Assembly (NCBI RefSeq): GCF_900091655.1
Contig: NZ_LT594621.1
Span: 1,426,001 to 1,490,000 of the forward strand
Length of the DNA: 64,000 bases
Reading direction: 5' to 3'
From: Culturomica massiliensis
GTDB taxonomy: Bacteria > Bacteroidota > Bacteroidia > Bacteroidales > Marinifilaceae
Positions 1 through 9,784 of the stretch are shown here, piece by piece. Both the position numbers and the translations under genes were made by a program. Within the stretch, counting starts at the first letter, position 1, and each line of letters begins with the position of its first letter. Below the pieces are notes generated by a model, which saw only the letters and a list, made by a program, of their open reading frames with translations, had not been told where the DNA came from and ran no database searches.

Positions 1-153
1 GTACGCAAAGGGTCTTTTGAAACTTCGACACCGGATTTCATTAGTGGAAGAAAAGGTTTTGATTGCTCTACTGACGATAAATACAATAGCGAACTTCCGA
101 ATATTATCAAGGTAATAAACGAAGAACCATTGATAGAAATTCCTCCTGTTGAA
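1..153 (+). CDS. C-terminal end of an unknown protein (partial)
   Basis: Frame 1 is open from the window edge to a TAA at 151-153 and gives 50 residues ending in ...IEIPPVE. Only the C-terminus is present and no family is recognisable. It converges on the phage hub gene that ends at 166, so this is where the orientation of the tail module stops. Confidence 0.5.
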
Positions 154-165
154 TAACGGTAAATC

Positions 166-1491
166 TTATTTCCTAATTTTATACGGAATACTCAGTTGTT
201 GCCTGTATCCACCCACCCCGAAAGTAGTCGTTACCTCTTCCACGAGGTATACGCCGTTCTTGGAAGGATTACGGTAGTCGATCAGTTCCACCTGTACGGC
301 AGGAGACAGTCCGAAATCCCCGAATACTGTCACATTGCCGGTGATTCCGTTCAGATTGTAATTCCGAAAGTATTCCGTCGTCTCTTCTACAAGCCGGTCG
401 GAATTGATTCCGACATGAGGTGACATATATGGTACGATGGTATATGTGGATAAATCCACCTTGGTCCTGGTCTTCGCTCCTGATGCCGTCGTGTTGCCCG
501 TTACTTTGTGCGTCTTTTTTGAAATCTGCGTGGCATTGACCGTCTGAAACTCCTTGCTGCCCGGCGTCGCCGGGTCGTATTCAGGATTCATGCGTACTGT
601 CACCTCAAAGAATTTTTCATCCGTCCCGAGTGCCTTGCCCGTCACCGCCAAAAACTTCGGATCGGTCTTGACCACTTTCAGGTTGCTCTGCGCCACATGC
701 TCGTTGAAGTATATCCTGTACGGTCCTGTCGATTCATCCTCCGGGAATACCGGCTGAGCCTTGCTGGACGAATAAGGACGCCCGACGGCAATGGACGGTA
801 TGGCCCCGTCATCATCGGCATCGTATTTTAAAAAACAGTAGACCTTGTACTTCGACCATTCGGAAAGGATATCCGCTACCGTGAAGTTGTCCGTGACCTT
901 TACCTTGCCGATATGTATCTCAAACCGCTTCGTATCCGAGTGTATCCTGAAGCCGGTATCTTTCAGGATATTATACTTGCCTTCCAGCACCTCGTTCACC
1001 GTCGTCCCTTTCGCCGGGGTCTCGAAATGAGGTGCCTGTTTCAGTTTGAGTTTGTAGGCCATATTCTCACACTGGATTTCCAGCGTGCTGTCCGAATTGT
1101 ATCCGGTAATGTATCCGTCGAACATATTTTTCAGCACGCCGTTGTAGCCCAGCTTGATATTGATGCGCTGTCCGACCTTGAATGTCGTCTCGTCAACCAG
1201 ACGCTGCGCGCTGCGTTTCTCGATGATGACACCGTCCTGCATCACCTCCGTCGTTATCCTCGACACGTCCTTGCCCTCCAATGTCACGTTCCCGATAATC
1301 GTGGAGCGGCATACCGACCCTTTCGGGAATATCACTTTGGCCGTTCCGATCAGCTTCTTGTAACTCTCGTTGATTTCGAGCGACTGGACTTCCGTAATCT
1401 CCACGCCGTTCTGTATCCTCATCGGATTGGATGGGTCGGCATCCCCGATGGTGATGCGACAGCAGAGGATATCCATTGCAGCTATACCCAT
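166..1491 (-). CDS. Baseplate hub / tail protein (Mu gpP or T4 gp27-like)
   Basis: A 441-residue protein at the promoter-distal end of the tail module, directly after the tape measure and a second tail protein, which is where Mu-like phages put their hub. The middle part (about 140-230) carries a 'KAPxxxTPAKGTTVxEVLEG' style segment followed by 'DNFTVADILSEWSKYKVY', as in LysM-free hub proteins. It overlaps the upstream gene by 10 nt. The hub role is inferred from position and overall look; no catalytic motif is present. Confidence 0.6.
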   Translation of the reverse strand: MGIAAMDILCCRITIGDADPSNPMRIQNGVEITEVQSLEINESYKKLIGTAKVIFPKGSVCRSTIIGNVTLEGKDVSRITTEVMQDGVIIEKRSAQRLVDETTFKVGQRINIKLGYNGVLKNMFDGYITGYNSDSTLEIQCENMAYKLKLKQAPHFETPAKGTTVNEVLEGKYNILKDTGFRIHSDTKRFEIHIGKVKVTDNFTVADILSEWSKYKVYCFLKYDADDDGAIPSIAVGRPYSSSKAQPVFPEDESTGPYRIYFNEHVAQSNLKVVKTDPKFLAVTGKALGTDEKFFEVTVRMNPEYDPATPGSKEFQTVNATQISKKTHKVTGNTTASGAKTRTKVDLSTYTIVPYMSPHVGINSDRLVEETTEYFRNYNLNGITGNVTVFGDFGLSPAVQVELIDYRNPSKNGVYLVEEVTTTFGVGGYRQQLSIPYKIRK

Positions 1492-2459
1492 AAACGTGTC
1501 AGTTTAAGCAACGAGGCGGGGTCGATGACCTCCGTACCGAATTTAACATACTTGATCCACTTGTTCGTGTGCTTGATGGCCGTGTCCACCTTTTCCTGTT
1601 CCGCCAGTTTCAGTTCCACGGCTTCCGATGGCTCCACGGCGACACAGTTCAGCGAATACGGCTGCACGTTCCGGCAATCCGTAGGCTGTAAGGTATAGCC
1701 CTGTATAATCAACCGTGAAATGTTGAACTGGCGCAATACCGTGTTGTCGCAATCGATGACACCCTTGTATTGTACCAGCCTGATAAACTTGGACACTTCC
1801 GCCTCGGGATACACGTCCGGGTATTTGGAGGTGATCTTGCCGTTGATGGTAATCTCGAGGTCACCCCCGGATATATATTCCTTGCGGGTATAGTCCCGCC
1901 CCTGTACCCGGGTCAGCAGGATATTGTTCCGGCTGCTGACCTGTACCTGCGGTCCCAGGTCCACGAATGTCACCAGTCCATACCGGCTGTTCGGCAAAAC
2001 CTTGCACTCGCTGTTGTCATAATACTTCCCCTCCTCTGATATGGACAGTTCCAGAAAATCCGCCACTGTCCGGCCGACGATGGAATCGATATGGTTTTTC
2101 TTCTGCGCCACCGCCTGCTGTTCCCTGATGAGCTGGTAGTACTGTCCGGTCTTGTTCGCAAGGCTGGACTGCGACTGTGTCTGAAGATATTTGTCCCGCA
2201 CCTGCTGTTCCCAGTATTTGAGGTATCGGGGATAGGAACGTAGCAACCCGTAAGCCGTCTGCGAGGCAACCTGTATGGCTGCCCGTTTGAGCAGGTCATG
2301 GTGCCTGGAGAAGTAATGTACCTGCCCGTCCTGCAATTCGGCAAGCCCCATGCCCAACGCCAGACGCGTGGCGTTGCTGATGTATCCGCCAAGCGAACCG
2401 TGGTTGAGTATGCCTCCGCTCAACAAAGTCGAGGCCGCGATTTGTATCAGTCTTCCCAT
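1482..2459 (-). CDS. Tail protein following the tape measure (DUF6046-like)
   Basis: A 325-residue protein. The N-terminus is hydrophobic/helical (about 1-40), the middle (about 95-125) is Gln/Lys-rich and helical, and the C-terminal half is rich in beta structure. The position between tape measure and hub matches Mu gpN (gp43). Similar proteins in Bacteroidales prophages are annotated as DUF6046; I assign this by resemblance and synteny only. It starts 12 nt after the tape measure stop. Confidence 0.55.
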   Translation of the reverse strand: MGRLIQIAASTLLSGGILNHGSLGGYISNATRLALGMGLAELQDGQVHYFSRHHDLLKRAAIQVASQTAYGLLRSYPRYLKYWEQQVRDKYLQTQSQSSLANKTGQYYQLIREQQAVAQKKNHIDSIVGRTVADFLELSISEEGKYYDNSECKVLPNSRYGLVTFVDLGPQVQVSSRNNILLTRVQGRDYTRKEYISGGDLEITINGKITSKYPDVYPEAEVSKFIRLVQYKGVIDCDNTVLRQFNISRLIIQGYTLQPTDCRNVQPYSLNCVAVEPSEAVELKLAEQEKVDTAIKHTNKWIKYVKFGTEVIDPASLLKLTRLWV

Positions 2460-2471
2460 AATCCTTTCATT

Positions 2472-5400
2472 TTATGCGTTCCAGGAGGCATCGAAGTCAT
2501 GCACGACATCGATGAGCGCCTGTGCCAGTTGTTCTTTCAGGTTCTGTATCTCTTCCGTCTGCCCCTCCTTCGACTTCATCAGGTCGATGGTCCTGACACT
2601 GAGCAGGCTCTCTATGTTCACGATGACCTGTTTAGGTGCCGCCGAGGACAACCGCCCCGTGCCGGAATAGTTGCCGCCGGCCCCTCCGTCATCCAGATGC
2701 GTGTTGGTAATCGGGTTGGCAGCAAACGGACGTGTATCGTTGGAATCCGGTTCGTTGCCGTACTGGTCGGGAGTGAAGCCCGCCACGCGGAGGATGTTCT
2801 CGGCTGCCTCCGCCGAACCTCCGAAAGTCTGCCGGAGCGATGAAAAGAACTTCACGAGTGTCGTATGTGCCAGCTTGCGATGCGCGATGTTGTCTATACG
2901 CTGCGCATCGGTGGCGTTCTGCCCCAGTGCCCGCTGTTTCCATAGCCCGTTTTCGTCCTGCTCGAATCCCCAGGCCCTGAACTGGTCAAAGTCGAACCCT
3001 CCCTTACGCATCAGCTCATGCGCATTGGCGGCACTCGATATGGCATTCCGATAAGCGGTGGCGGCACGCACAATCTCCGGAACGGTCTGCGTGTTCATGT
3101 ACCGGGCATAGTCGTATGTGCGGGCGGCAACCGCTTCCGACCTGTCCCCGATATCATTCACATAGACGGCCTTGCCATCCTGCATACGCCACAAAGACTT
3201 GTCGAGATCCTTCTCCTGTTGCCCGAAACGCTCCTTTACCGTCTTGAGGAAAGCGTCCACTTCCAATACCGTACCCATCTTCCCGAACTCGGCGTACGCG
3301 GCATCGATACGTGTCTGGCTGTCGCGTTTGGCAAGGGTGACAAGCGCATCCCTTATGTCATCCTGACGGGCTTTGTCCATGTTATACACATGGTCTCGCG
3401 ATACCATCCCCTCAGATGAAGCGATGGCAAATTCCCCCAAGAACCCGGCCCACCAGTTGGATGTGAAGGCTCCGATTTTATGTCCCGAAGCCTCTTCGAT
3501 ACTTTTGCCGGCAACGACCTCGTCCACGGCACGCTTTGTCTTGACAGCCATGTTATAGGTCTCGCTCAGGGAGGAGTAAAGTGCCTCTATGGACGGATAA
3601 CGGTACTTGCGGTTCGATTCGATCTCTTCCAGTACGGCATCCTTCGCCTCCTTTATCTTCCAGGTCTTGTAAGCCACCCATCCCAAAGTCCCGACCAATG
3701 CGGCTATACCTGCCGTGGCGGCAACCGCGCCTGTACTGATGGCACTCAACGAGGCGGCAGCACCGGTCAGTCCGCTGCCGGTAGCCACCTGTGTGGCAAA
3801 CAGCGACTGCAGGACTCCTTTGGCTCCGATGACACCGCCCCCGGCCATCAAGGCGCGGTTCATCGCTCCCCGTCCCGCCACGCCTGCGGACTGCATGGCC
3901 GACACGATGGCCCGCTTCTGGGCAAACGAAACCTTACCGATACCACCCGCCCCCAGCAGCCCCTGCACGGCACTGATTGATGTCGTGGCCGCAGACTGTT
4001 TGCCGATAAACCCCATGGCGATGCCGATATTCGTCAGGGCTCCCGCCACCTTGAACAGCCGGGTCGCGACAACGCCTGTAAAGACAAGCGGTTCTATCCA
4101 ATGGAAATTGCGGGTCACCCATGCGCCGATATTGCCGATCACGGTGAAGATGTCCAACAAGGCATTCCCGATGGACACCAGGCCACGGGTAAATTCCGGA
4201 GCCTTGAACTTTGCCAGAAAAGTGCGGAGCACAGTGCGGATAGAGGGTTCCAACACCTCGTATGCCTGCATGAACCCTTCGGTCAGCTGGGAGGTCACCT
4301 GCGCCCACAATCCCTTGGTCGTATTCTGCTTTACCAATGCCAGTTCTGAGGAAACGCCCTGGGACCCCCGGTTATATGAAGTCAGTTCTCGTAGTTTGTC
4401 GTAGTTCTTCAGGAACATCATCGCCGCGTTACCGCCAATTTTCCCGAAGATTGCCTGGACATCCGCCATCGACGCGCCCTTCTTGTTCAATTCCTCGAAA
4501 ATGTCCGCTATAGGACGGAGTTTCTCGACCTGCACCCCCTCGATGTCGCGCATTTCCGTGAACCGGATGCCCAGGCGGTCCAGAACTTCCTGTGCCTCCT
4601 TGGTAGGTTTGGCAAAACGTGTGGAAAGAGCACGCAACGAGGTTCCCGCCAGCGTTCCCTTCAGACCCATATTGCCCAAAAGACCGATGGCGGCACTGCT
4701 TTCCGTGAAGTCCACGCCCGCCATACGCAGGTAACCGGCAGCCATCTTGTATGACTCCGCCATCTCCACGATATTCACATTCGAGCGGGAAATGGTGGAG
4801 GAGATAATGTCCGCCACGCTGTCCATGCTGTCGTTATGGATATCATAACCGGCCATGATGTTCGTGGCCAGGTCGGCGATATACGACACGTCGTTGTCAC
4901 CGATAAGTGCCAGGTTCGTGATCGGGCGGATGGACTTGTTGATTGTCTCGATATTCATGCCCGCCATCGACAGGTATTTGACGGCACCGGCAATCTCCAC
5001 GGCTGTGTATTTCGTGTCGATGCCGATTTTACGGACATGACGGGCCATACTGTCAAAACGGGTCTCGAATGTCTTGAGGTCGCTGTCCGCCACACGGAGG
5101 ATGGAATGTGCCGATTCCATGATGTTGGAATAGTCGATGGCCTTCGTCAGTTCCGAACGGATCAGGCTGTAACCCATATAGGCATTGAGCATCGAAGCGA
5201 ACGGGAGGTTCCTGAGTGACGGCGCTTTCGAATACTGGATACGGTTGATGGCGGCACGGCGTTTACTGCGGTAGAGCGTACCGGCTGCAGTATGTTCCCG
5301 CTGCATGAGCCTGACGGACTGCATCGCATTGCGCTGTTCCTGCCGTCTTGCAGCCTGCTCGGCCTTTATACGTTCCGTTTCTGCCTTACGGCGTGCCTGT

Positions 5401-6314
5401 TCTGCCTGCCGGCGTATTTTCTCCGCAGCACGGGCGGCATTCTTGCACTCCCGTTCTTTAGCCCGCGCTTCATCGGCACGCCGCTTTTCCGCCGCGGCGG
5501 TTTCTGCCAGAGCCGCCTTACGGCGCTGGTCTGCGGTAAAGAGCTCCTCCGCGTGGACCAGTTTCTGGCGATGCAGCTGCTGTCCTGCATAAAGCCGTTC
5601 CATCAGTTTTTGCCGGGCCTTTTCGGGCATTACGAAGGCCTGCGGAGCATATGGCACCGGAACGGAAGGTGTGAGTCCTTCGGATGGTATGCCTCCCTGC
5701 ATGTTGAAAGAAATGACAGAAGCACTTTTGATACGACCCAATAGGGAAAGTATCTGCTGCAACCTGTTTTCCGCCGTCCCGGTCTTGATTTGCAGTTCCC
5801 GGTCACGTTCCATGGAAACCAGGGCGGAGTTGATTTTCCCGATGGCTTTGGTAATGCGTTTCTGCGCGTCTGCCATCGTGCCAACGGACGAGGCGGCATT
5901 CTTTTCGATCTCCGCTTTGCGCATCTCGGCAGCCTTTTTCTCGTAAAGGCTTTTGGCGTTGGCCTTGATTTTCTTGCTGTCCAAAGCCTGACCGGCATTG
6001 ATGGTCAGGCTGATGCCTTTGGAAAGCGTGGAAATATCCGTGAGTAACCCCTTGATACGTTCCAGCTTCTCTTCGCTTTTTTTCGTATCGATGGTCAGGC
6101 GGTAATCGAAATTACGTTTCTTGCCGTTCTTGGTGCGGAACACGCGGTCTATCTCGTCCATCATATTCTTGATGTTCGTGACGGCCGGAGTCAGGGACGC
6201 TTTCGCCTGTACCAACTTGCCTACCGCCTCACCGAAGGCGATAACCTGCTTGGTGCCCTGAGAGGCATCCACGTTGATGGAGTAGTTGACCTGATAGTTC
6301 TGTTCCTGAGCCAT
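2472..6314 (-). CDS. Tail tape measure protein
   Basis: About 1280 residues, the largest gene of the window. I chose the ATG at 6314 (MAQEQNYQ...) over an upstream TTG at 6353. Order: a helical N-terminus with a long charged coiled coil (about 240-350, many Arg/Glu/Ala), then a TP901-type core (about 370-690, 'AMNIETINKSIRPITNLALIGD' like repeats), then Gly/Ala-rich hydrophobic segments (about 720-890) including 'AALVGTLGWVAY'. It sets tail length and is threaded inside the tube before ejection. Length and position fit a contractile tail. Confidence 0.9.
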   Translation of the reverse strand: MAQEQNYQVNYSINVDASQGTKQVIAFGEAVGKLVQAKASLTPAVTNIKNMMDEIDRVFRTKNGKKRNFDYRLTIDTKKSEEKLERIKGLLTDISTLSKGISLTINAGQALDSKKIKANAKSLYEKKAAEMRKAEIEKNAASSVGTMADAQKRITKAIGKINSALVSMERDRELQIKTGTAENRLQQILSLLGRIKSASVISFNMQGGIPSEGLTPSVPVPYAPQAFVMPEKARQKLMERLYAGQQLHRQKLVHAEELFTADQRRKAALAETAAAEKRRADEARAKERECKNAARAAEKIRRQAEQARRKAETERIKAEQAARRQEQRNAMQSVRLMQREHTAAGTLYRSKRRAAINRIQYSKAPSLRNLPFASMLNAYMGYSLIRSELTKAIDYSNIMESAHSILRVADSDLKTFETRFDSMARHVRKIGIDTKYTAVEIAGAVKYLSMAGMNIETINKSIRPITNLALIGDNDVSYIADLATNIMAGYDIHNDSMDSVADIISSTISRSNVNIVEMAESYKMAAGYLRMAGVDFTESSAAIGLLGNMGLKGTLAGTSLRALSTRFAKPTKEAQEVLDRLGIRFTEMRDIEGVQVEKLRPIADIFEELNKKGASMADVQAIFGKIGGNAAMMFLKNYDKLRELTSYNRGSQGVSSELALVKQNTTKGLWAQVTSQLTEGFMQAYEVLEPSIRTVLRTFLAKFKAPEFTRGLVSIGNALLDIFTVIGNIGAWVTRNFHWIEPLVFTGVVATRLFKVAGALTNIGIAMGFIGKQSAATTSISAVQGLLGAGGIGKVSFAQKRAIVSAMQSAGVAGRGAMNRALMAGGGVIGAKGVLQSLFATQVATGSGLTGAAASLSAISTGAVAATAGIAALVGTLGWVAYKTWKIKEAKDAVLEEIESNRKYRYPSIEALYSSLSETYNMAVKTKRAVDEVVAGKSIEEASGHKIGAFTSNWWAGFLGEFAIASSEGMVSRDHVYNMDKARQDDIRDALVTLAKRDSQTRIDAAYAEFGKMGTVLEVDAFLKTVKERFGQQEKDLDKSLWRMQDGKAVYVNDIGDRSEAVAARTYDYARYMNTQTVPEIVRAATAYRNAISSAANAHELMRKGGFDFDQFRAWGFEQDENGLWKQRALGQNATDAQRIDNIAHRKLAHTTLVKFFSSLRQTFGGSAEAAENILRVAGFTPDQYGNEPDSNDTRPFAANPITNTHLDDGGAGGNYSGTGRLSSAAPKQVIVNIESLLSVRTIDLMKSKEGQTEEIQNLKEQLAQALIDVVHDFDASWNA

Positions 6315-6407
6315 GGTAATGGGTACTGCGTTAAAAGAATAGTCTTTCCGCAAGGGCGGAGATTATGAAACGAAGGCCGCCGCAAACCGGAAGCTTACGG
6401 CGGCAGG

Positions 6408-6593
6408 TCAAGGAGTCCTCTCCGGCAATGACATCGGAACGGGCATACGGCTGATGAGCATCTGCTCGTGCAGCCACAACGCCTCTTCGGAAAGCATCGC
6501 GAACTCCTCGTCGGAAATCGTGTCGAGGTTGACGCCGGGAAAGTAGTGGCGGACATAGATCATCCGCTGGCGGATGCGCTGCTCGTCGGTCAC
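6408..6593 (-). CDS. Small protein between tail chaperone and tape measure
   Basis: 61 residues from a GTG (MTDEQRIRQRMIYV...). It lies where phages encode the second tail assembly chaperone product (gpT), which binds the tape measure. Its reading frame is -1 relative to the gene at 6605-6961 and stays open across the junction, but I found no canonical slippery heptamer there, so independent initiation is assumed. Confidence 0.55.
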   Translation of the reverse strand: MTDEQRIRQRMIYVRHYFPGVNLDTISDEEFAMLSEEALWLHEQMLISRMPVPMSLPERTP

Positions 6594-6604
6594 TACCCAC
6601 CGGC

Positions 6605-6961
6605 TTATAAGTTTACCAGGACACTCTGGCGGGTGGTGATCAGCTCGGAAAGCTGTCCCATCAGACCGAACAGGAAGAGCGACTCGTCGTCCACGAGTTC
6701 CTTATCTCCGTCCACGAAGCAGTCGCGGGCCAACGTGCGCATGGCGATTACCTCGTCCTTTTTGGAAGCGGCCATGAATTTGCTGAACTGCGGAAAGCTC
6801 GGTTCGGACATGTAGGCCACATAAATCTCTTTCTCGCCGTTTGCGGTGTCTCCGAAAACGACCATCGGACAAATCTTGCGGAGTTTCTTCTCCTCTTTCA
6901 GTTTGAGGGCTTTTTCCTTGATCTTGATCTCCTGTTCCAATGAAAGCATTTTTTCGTCCAT
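6605..6961 (-). CDS. Tail assembly chaperone-like protein
   Basis: 118 residues from the ATG at 6961 (MDEKMLSLEQ...). A lysine/glutamate-rich helical N-terminus is followed by 'VVFGDTANGEKEIYVAYMSEPSF', typical of small cytoplasmic tail chaperones. It sits just upstream of the tape measure, the standard place. An upstream in-frame ATG at 7036 adds 25 residues of low-quality sequence and is judged unlikely. Confidence 0.6.
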   Translation of the reverse strand: MDEKMLSLEQEIKIKEKALKLKEEKKLRKICPMVVFGDTANGEKEIYVAYMSEPSFPQFSKFMAASKKDEVIAMRTLARDCFVDGDKELVDDESLFLFGLMGQLSELITTRQSVLVNL

Positions 6962-7131
6962 ATCGAATTTGTTTTGATTCACCGAAAGAGTAGGACAAAG
7001 AATCGTGGAAAGGTTGAAGACACGGTTCTTATTCACTTGTAATCCATATGTTATACAAAAAACTTCTTTGCTCCTGATATTCCCAGATCAGTCTTTAAAG
7101 GAAATTTCGCTGAATATATTTCATATATTTC

Positions 7132-7162
7132 TTTGATATATAGTATATAATCGTTAATTTTG
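7132..7162 (+). promoter_or_regulatory. Bacteroidales-type promoter for the AbiE-like operon
   Basis: TTTG at 7132-7135 and TAATTTTG at 7155-7162 are separated by 19 bp, matching the -33 TTTG / -7 TAnnTTTG consensus of Bacteroides sigma factor. The start codon follows 18 nt downstream. This gives the cassette its own promoter, opposite to the phage tail genes. Confidence 0.65.
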
Positions 7163-7179
7163 CATATTCTCAAACATAA

Positions 7180-8163
7180 ATGATTATGTGCAAAATAGAT
7201 GATTTTATAGATGTGACAAGCCGGTACATCGCTGAATTGCTTGATTTGAGGGCGGACATCAGGCCGGTCGAAAAGGATGTCTTGCATACATTCCCAGCCA
7301 ATATTACTGCCGGTTATACATTTTGTACGGCTAACTTGTTGGGGCATGACGTAGTTCTTCTGTATAGTGCAGACAGTTCTGCATATACTCCGGGGCAGAT
7401 GCGGAAACAAAAAGAACTGGTTGAGCGAAAAGCCCAATGCCCGGTAATATTTGTATTGCGTACAGTGGCGGCCTATAATGTACGGCGTCTTGTCAGACAT
7501 CGTGTAAATTTCATCATACCGCAAAAGCAAATGTTCATACCGGATTTGTTGATAGATTTGAAACCGCATAAAAATAATATCGGGGGCGGTGAAGAAACGC
7601 AGATTCCTGCAATTGCCCAATGCATAATCCTTTATCATCTTGAAGTAAAGTCTCTCGAAGGGAAAGGAACTTATGATATTGCAGATCTTTTCAACGTGTC
7701 GTATGCCAATGTAAACCGGGCGGTCAGATGGCTGAAAGATAAAGAAGTTATCGCTTTATCCGGCGGCAAGACAAAGAGTATGATATTTCAGTTCAAAAAG
7801 CGTGAATTATGGGACAGGATGTTGCCGTTCCTGGCGAACCCCATCGAGCGGATTGTATATACCGATAGTCTGCCTGATGAAGTATTTTGTATTAGTGGAG
7901 TAAATGCCTTGTCGGAATATTCAATGCTGAACAAGGAAAAAAATGACACTTATGCCATTGCAAAAGAAGAAGCTCGACGGTTGCAAATCCGGACAGACAA
8001 GGAATATGGCGAGACCCGCATAGAGATATGGCGTTACAATCCATGTTTTTTCTCAAAAAACGGCATTGTAGACAAATTGTCTTTATTTCTGGCCATGAAG
8101 GATATGGATGATGAACGCATTCAAATAGAATTGGAAACTATGATAAATAATATGATATGGTAA
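7180..8163 (+). CDS. AbiEi-like antitoxin / transcriptional regulator
   Basis: 327 residues. A winged-helix segment lies around 160-200 ('TYDIADLFNVSYANVNRAVRWL'), followed by the 'ISGVNALSEYS' and 'RIEIWRY' patterns seen in AbiEi-family antitoxins. AbiEi proteins repress their own operon and counter the partner nucleotidyltransferase (type IV toxin-antitoxin, phage abortive infection). It overlaps the next gene by 7 nt, so translation is coupled. The family call rests on motifs and the partner gene. Confidence 0.65.
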   Translation: MIMCKIDDFIDVTSRYIAELLDLRADIRPVEKDVLHTFPANITAGYTFCTANLLGHDVVLLYSADSSAYTPGQMRKQKELVERKAQCPVIFVLRTVAAYNVRRLVRHRVNFIIPQKQMFIPDLLIDLKPHKNNIGGGEETQIPAIAQCIILYHLEVKSLEGKGTYDIADLFNVSYANVNRAVRWLKDKEVIALSGGKTKSMIFQFKKRELWDRMLPFLANPIERIVYTDSLPDEVFCISGVNALSEYSMLNKEKNDTYAIAKEEARRLQIRTDKEYGETRIEIWRYNPCFFSKNGIVDKLSLFLAMKDMDDERIQIELETMINNMIW

Positions 8164-8939
8164 GAGGAATTGATAAATTCAGGGAGTTTTTCACCGGATA
8201 TGAAGGAAACTATGTCATCATAGGTGGTACTGCCTGTGAAATGCATGAAGAAATATATGCACAAACTCCAAGGGCGACCAAGGACATAGACATTATACTG
8301 ATTGTGGAGGCGCTGTCTTCGGATTTTGCTGCAAAATTCTGGGAGTTTGTAAAAACCGCAGGGTACAGACAAAGGAATAAGGGAACCGGGAACGGGGAAT
8401 GCAGGCATGAATATTACAGGTTCAAGGAACCGGGAAATCCGGATTTCCCGTATCAGATAGAACTCTTTTCACGAAATATCGGGGTTGTCAAATTCCCGGA
8501 CGATGCCCACATTACCCCCATTCCGGTTGATGATGACCTGTCAAGTCTGTCAGCCATTTTGATGGATGATGACTATTATAATTATACCATTGAACACAGC
8601 ACGTTGGAGGAGGGCGTACATATTGCGAACATTGAAAGTCTTATCTGTCTGAAATGCAGGGCCTATTTAGAAATGACCGAGCGGAAAAACAATGGAGAAC
8701 AAGTGGACAGCAAACATATCGTCAAGCACAAGAAAGATGTATTCCGGCTGGTTGCCATGCTTGCTCCTGCCGACACCTACGAAGTTCCTGATTCGCTTAA
8801 ACAAGATGTTGACAGGTTTTGCCTGGCTGTCAAAGAAGAAGTGCCAAACTCTGATTTTTTCAAATCGGCAGGACTTAAAAGCATTTCCGGAGAACAGTTA
8901 TTGGAACAACTTGAAGCCAATTTCATAACACAACAATGA
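8157..8939 (+). CDS. AbiEii-like nucleotidyltransferase toxin
   Basis: 260 residues. N-terminal nucleotidyltransferase signature: 'IIGGTACEMH' (about 21-30) then 'RATKDIDIIL' with the DxD metal pair (about 40-49). AbiEii/MenT-like toxins transfer nucleotides to tRNA or other RNA and stop growth when phage infects. Here the toxin is itself carried in a phage module, so exclusion of rival phages is the likely use. The stop overlaps the start of the metallophosphoesterase. Confidence 0.7.
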   Translation: MVRGIDKFREFFTGYEGNYVIIGGTACEMHEEIYAQTPRATKDIDIILIVEALSSDFAAKFWEFVKTAGYRQRNKGTGNGECRHEYYRFKEPGNPDFPYQIELFSRNIGVVKFPDDAHITPIPVDDDLSSLSAILMDDDYYNYTIEHSTLEEGVHIANIESLICLKCRAYLEMTERKNNGEQVDSKHIVKHKKDVFRLVAMLAPADTYEVPDSLKQDVDRFCLAVKEEVPNSDFFKSAGLKSISGEQLLEQLEANFITQQ

Positions 8940-9700
8940 GAATCCAATACGCATCCGACCTGCATCTCGAGTTTCGGGAGAACAGCAGTTTTTTGAAGCA
9001 CAACCCGCTGGCTGTTGCCGGAGAAGTGCTTGTCCTTGCCGGAGATATAGGATATATCGGAGATGAGAACTACTCCAGACATCCGTTCTGGGACTGGGCT
9101 TCCGGAAATTACAGCCGGGTCATCGTGGTTCCCGGAAACCACGAGTTTTACAAGATGTTCGACATAGACAAGCTGTATAACGGCTGGTCGCTCAAAATCA
9201 GGGAAAACATCACCTGCCACTATAATGCCGTTATCCCATTGGGTAACGATATAGAATTGATCGCTACCACACTGTGGTCACATATCCTGTTGCAGGATGC
9301 CTATGAAACTGAGGCAGCCATCACAGATTTCCGCAGGATGCGTTACGGCAGCGAACCGCTGGACTGGACAAGGTTCAATGACGAACATTCGCGCTGTTTC
9401 CGTTTTCTGGAACAGAGCGTAAAACAAAGTACTGCCAGACATCTCATTGTCGCCACTCATCATGTACCGTCATTCGAACTGATGGCGCCGGAGTTCAAGG
9501 GCAGTCCGCTCAATGGGGCATTTACCGTGGAGCTTGGCGGTTTCATTGCAGACAGCCCGATTGAATACTGGATATATGGCCACTCGCACCGCAATATCAA
9601 TAAGGTCATCGGAAACACCCGGTGCATATGCAACCAGTTGGGCTATGTGTTCAGTAACGAGCATACGTCATTCGATAAGGAAGCGCATATTTCGATTTAA
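8936..9700 (+). CDS. Metallophosphoesterase
   Basis: 254 residues with all calcineurin-like motifs in order: 'SDLHLEF' (D-x-H), 'LAGDIGY' (GD), 'VPGNHEFY' (GNHE), 'ATHHVPS' (H) and 'YGHSHRN' (GHxH). The enzyme should bind two metals and cleave a phosphoester; the substrate cannot be read from sequence. Its ATG overlaps the toxin stop (ATGA), so it is the third gene of the AbiE-like operon rather than a stray neighbour. Confidence 0.85.
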   Translation: MRIQYASDLHLEFRENSSFLKHNPLAVAGEVLVLAGDIGYIGDENYSRHPFWDWASGNYSRVIVVPGNHEFYKMFDIDKLYNGWSLKIRENITCHYNAVIPLGNDIELIATTLWSHILLQDAYETEAAITDFRRMRYGSEPLDWTRFNDEHSRCFRFLEQSVKQSTARHLIVATHHVPSFELMAPEFKGSPLNGAFTVELGGFIADSPIEYWIYGHSHRNINKVIGNTRCICNQLGYVFSNEHTSFDKEAHISI

Positions 9701-9717
9701 GTCTGCCATACATAAAT

Positions 9718-9758
9718 CCCGTCTGTCAGCCAAGGTCAATATCCGGCAAACAGACGGG
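9718..9758. terminator. Hairpin between convergent genes
   Basis: CCCGTCTG at 9718-9725 pairs with CAGACGGG at 9751-9758 and is followed by TTATTAT. It lies between the plus-strand phosphoesterase and the minus-strand methyltransferase. The arm sequence recurs in terminators at 22.2 and 24.5 kb. Confidence 0.5.
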
Positions 9759-9784
9759 TTATTATGTAACAAATTTATGGTTGA

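Noticed and set aside
6408..6961. Frameshift fusion of the tail chaperone with the small downstream gene, as in many phages (G/GT).
   Set aside because: The -1 frame is open across the junction, but no X XXY YYZ heptamer lies in the overlap (the end reads GTA AAC TTA TAA) and the small gene has a GTG start. Left as two genes.
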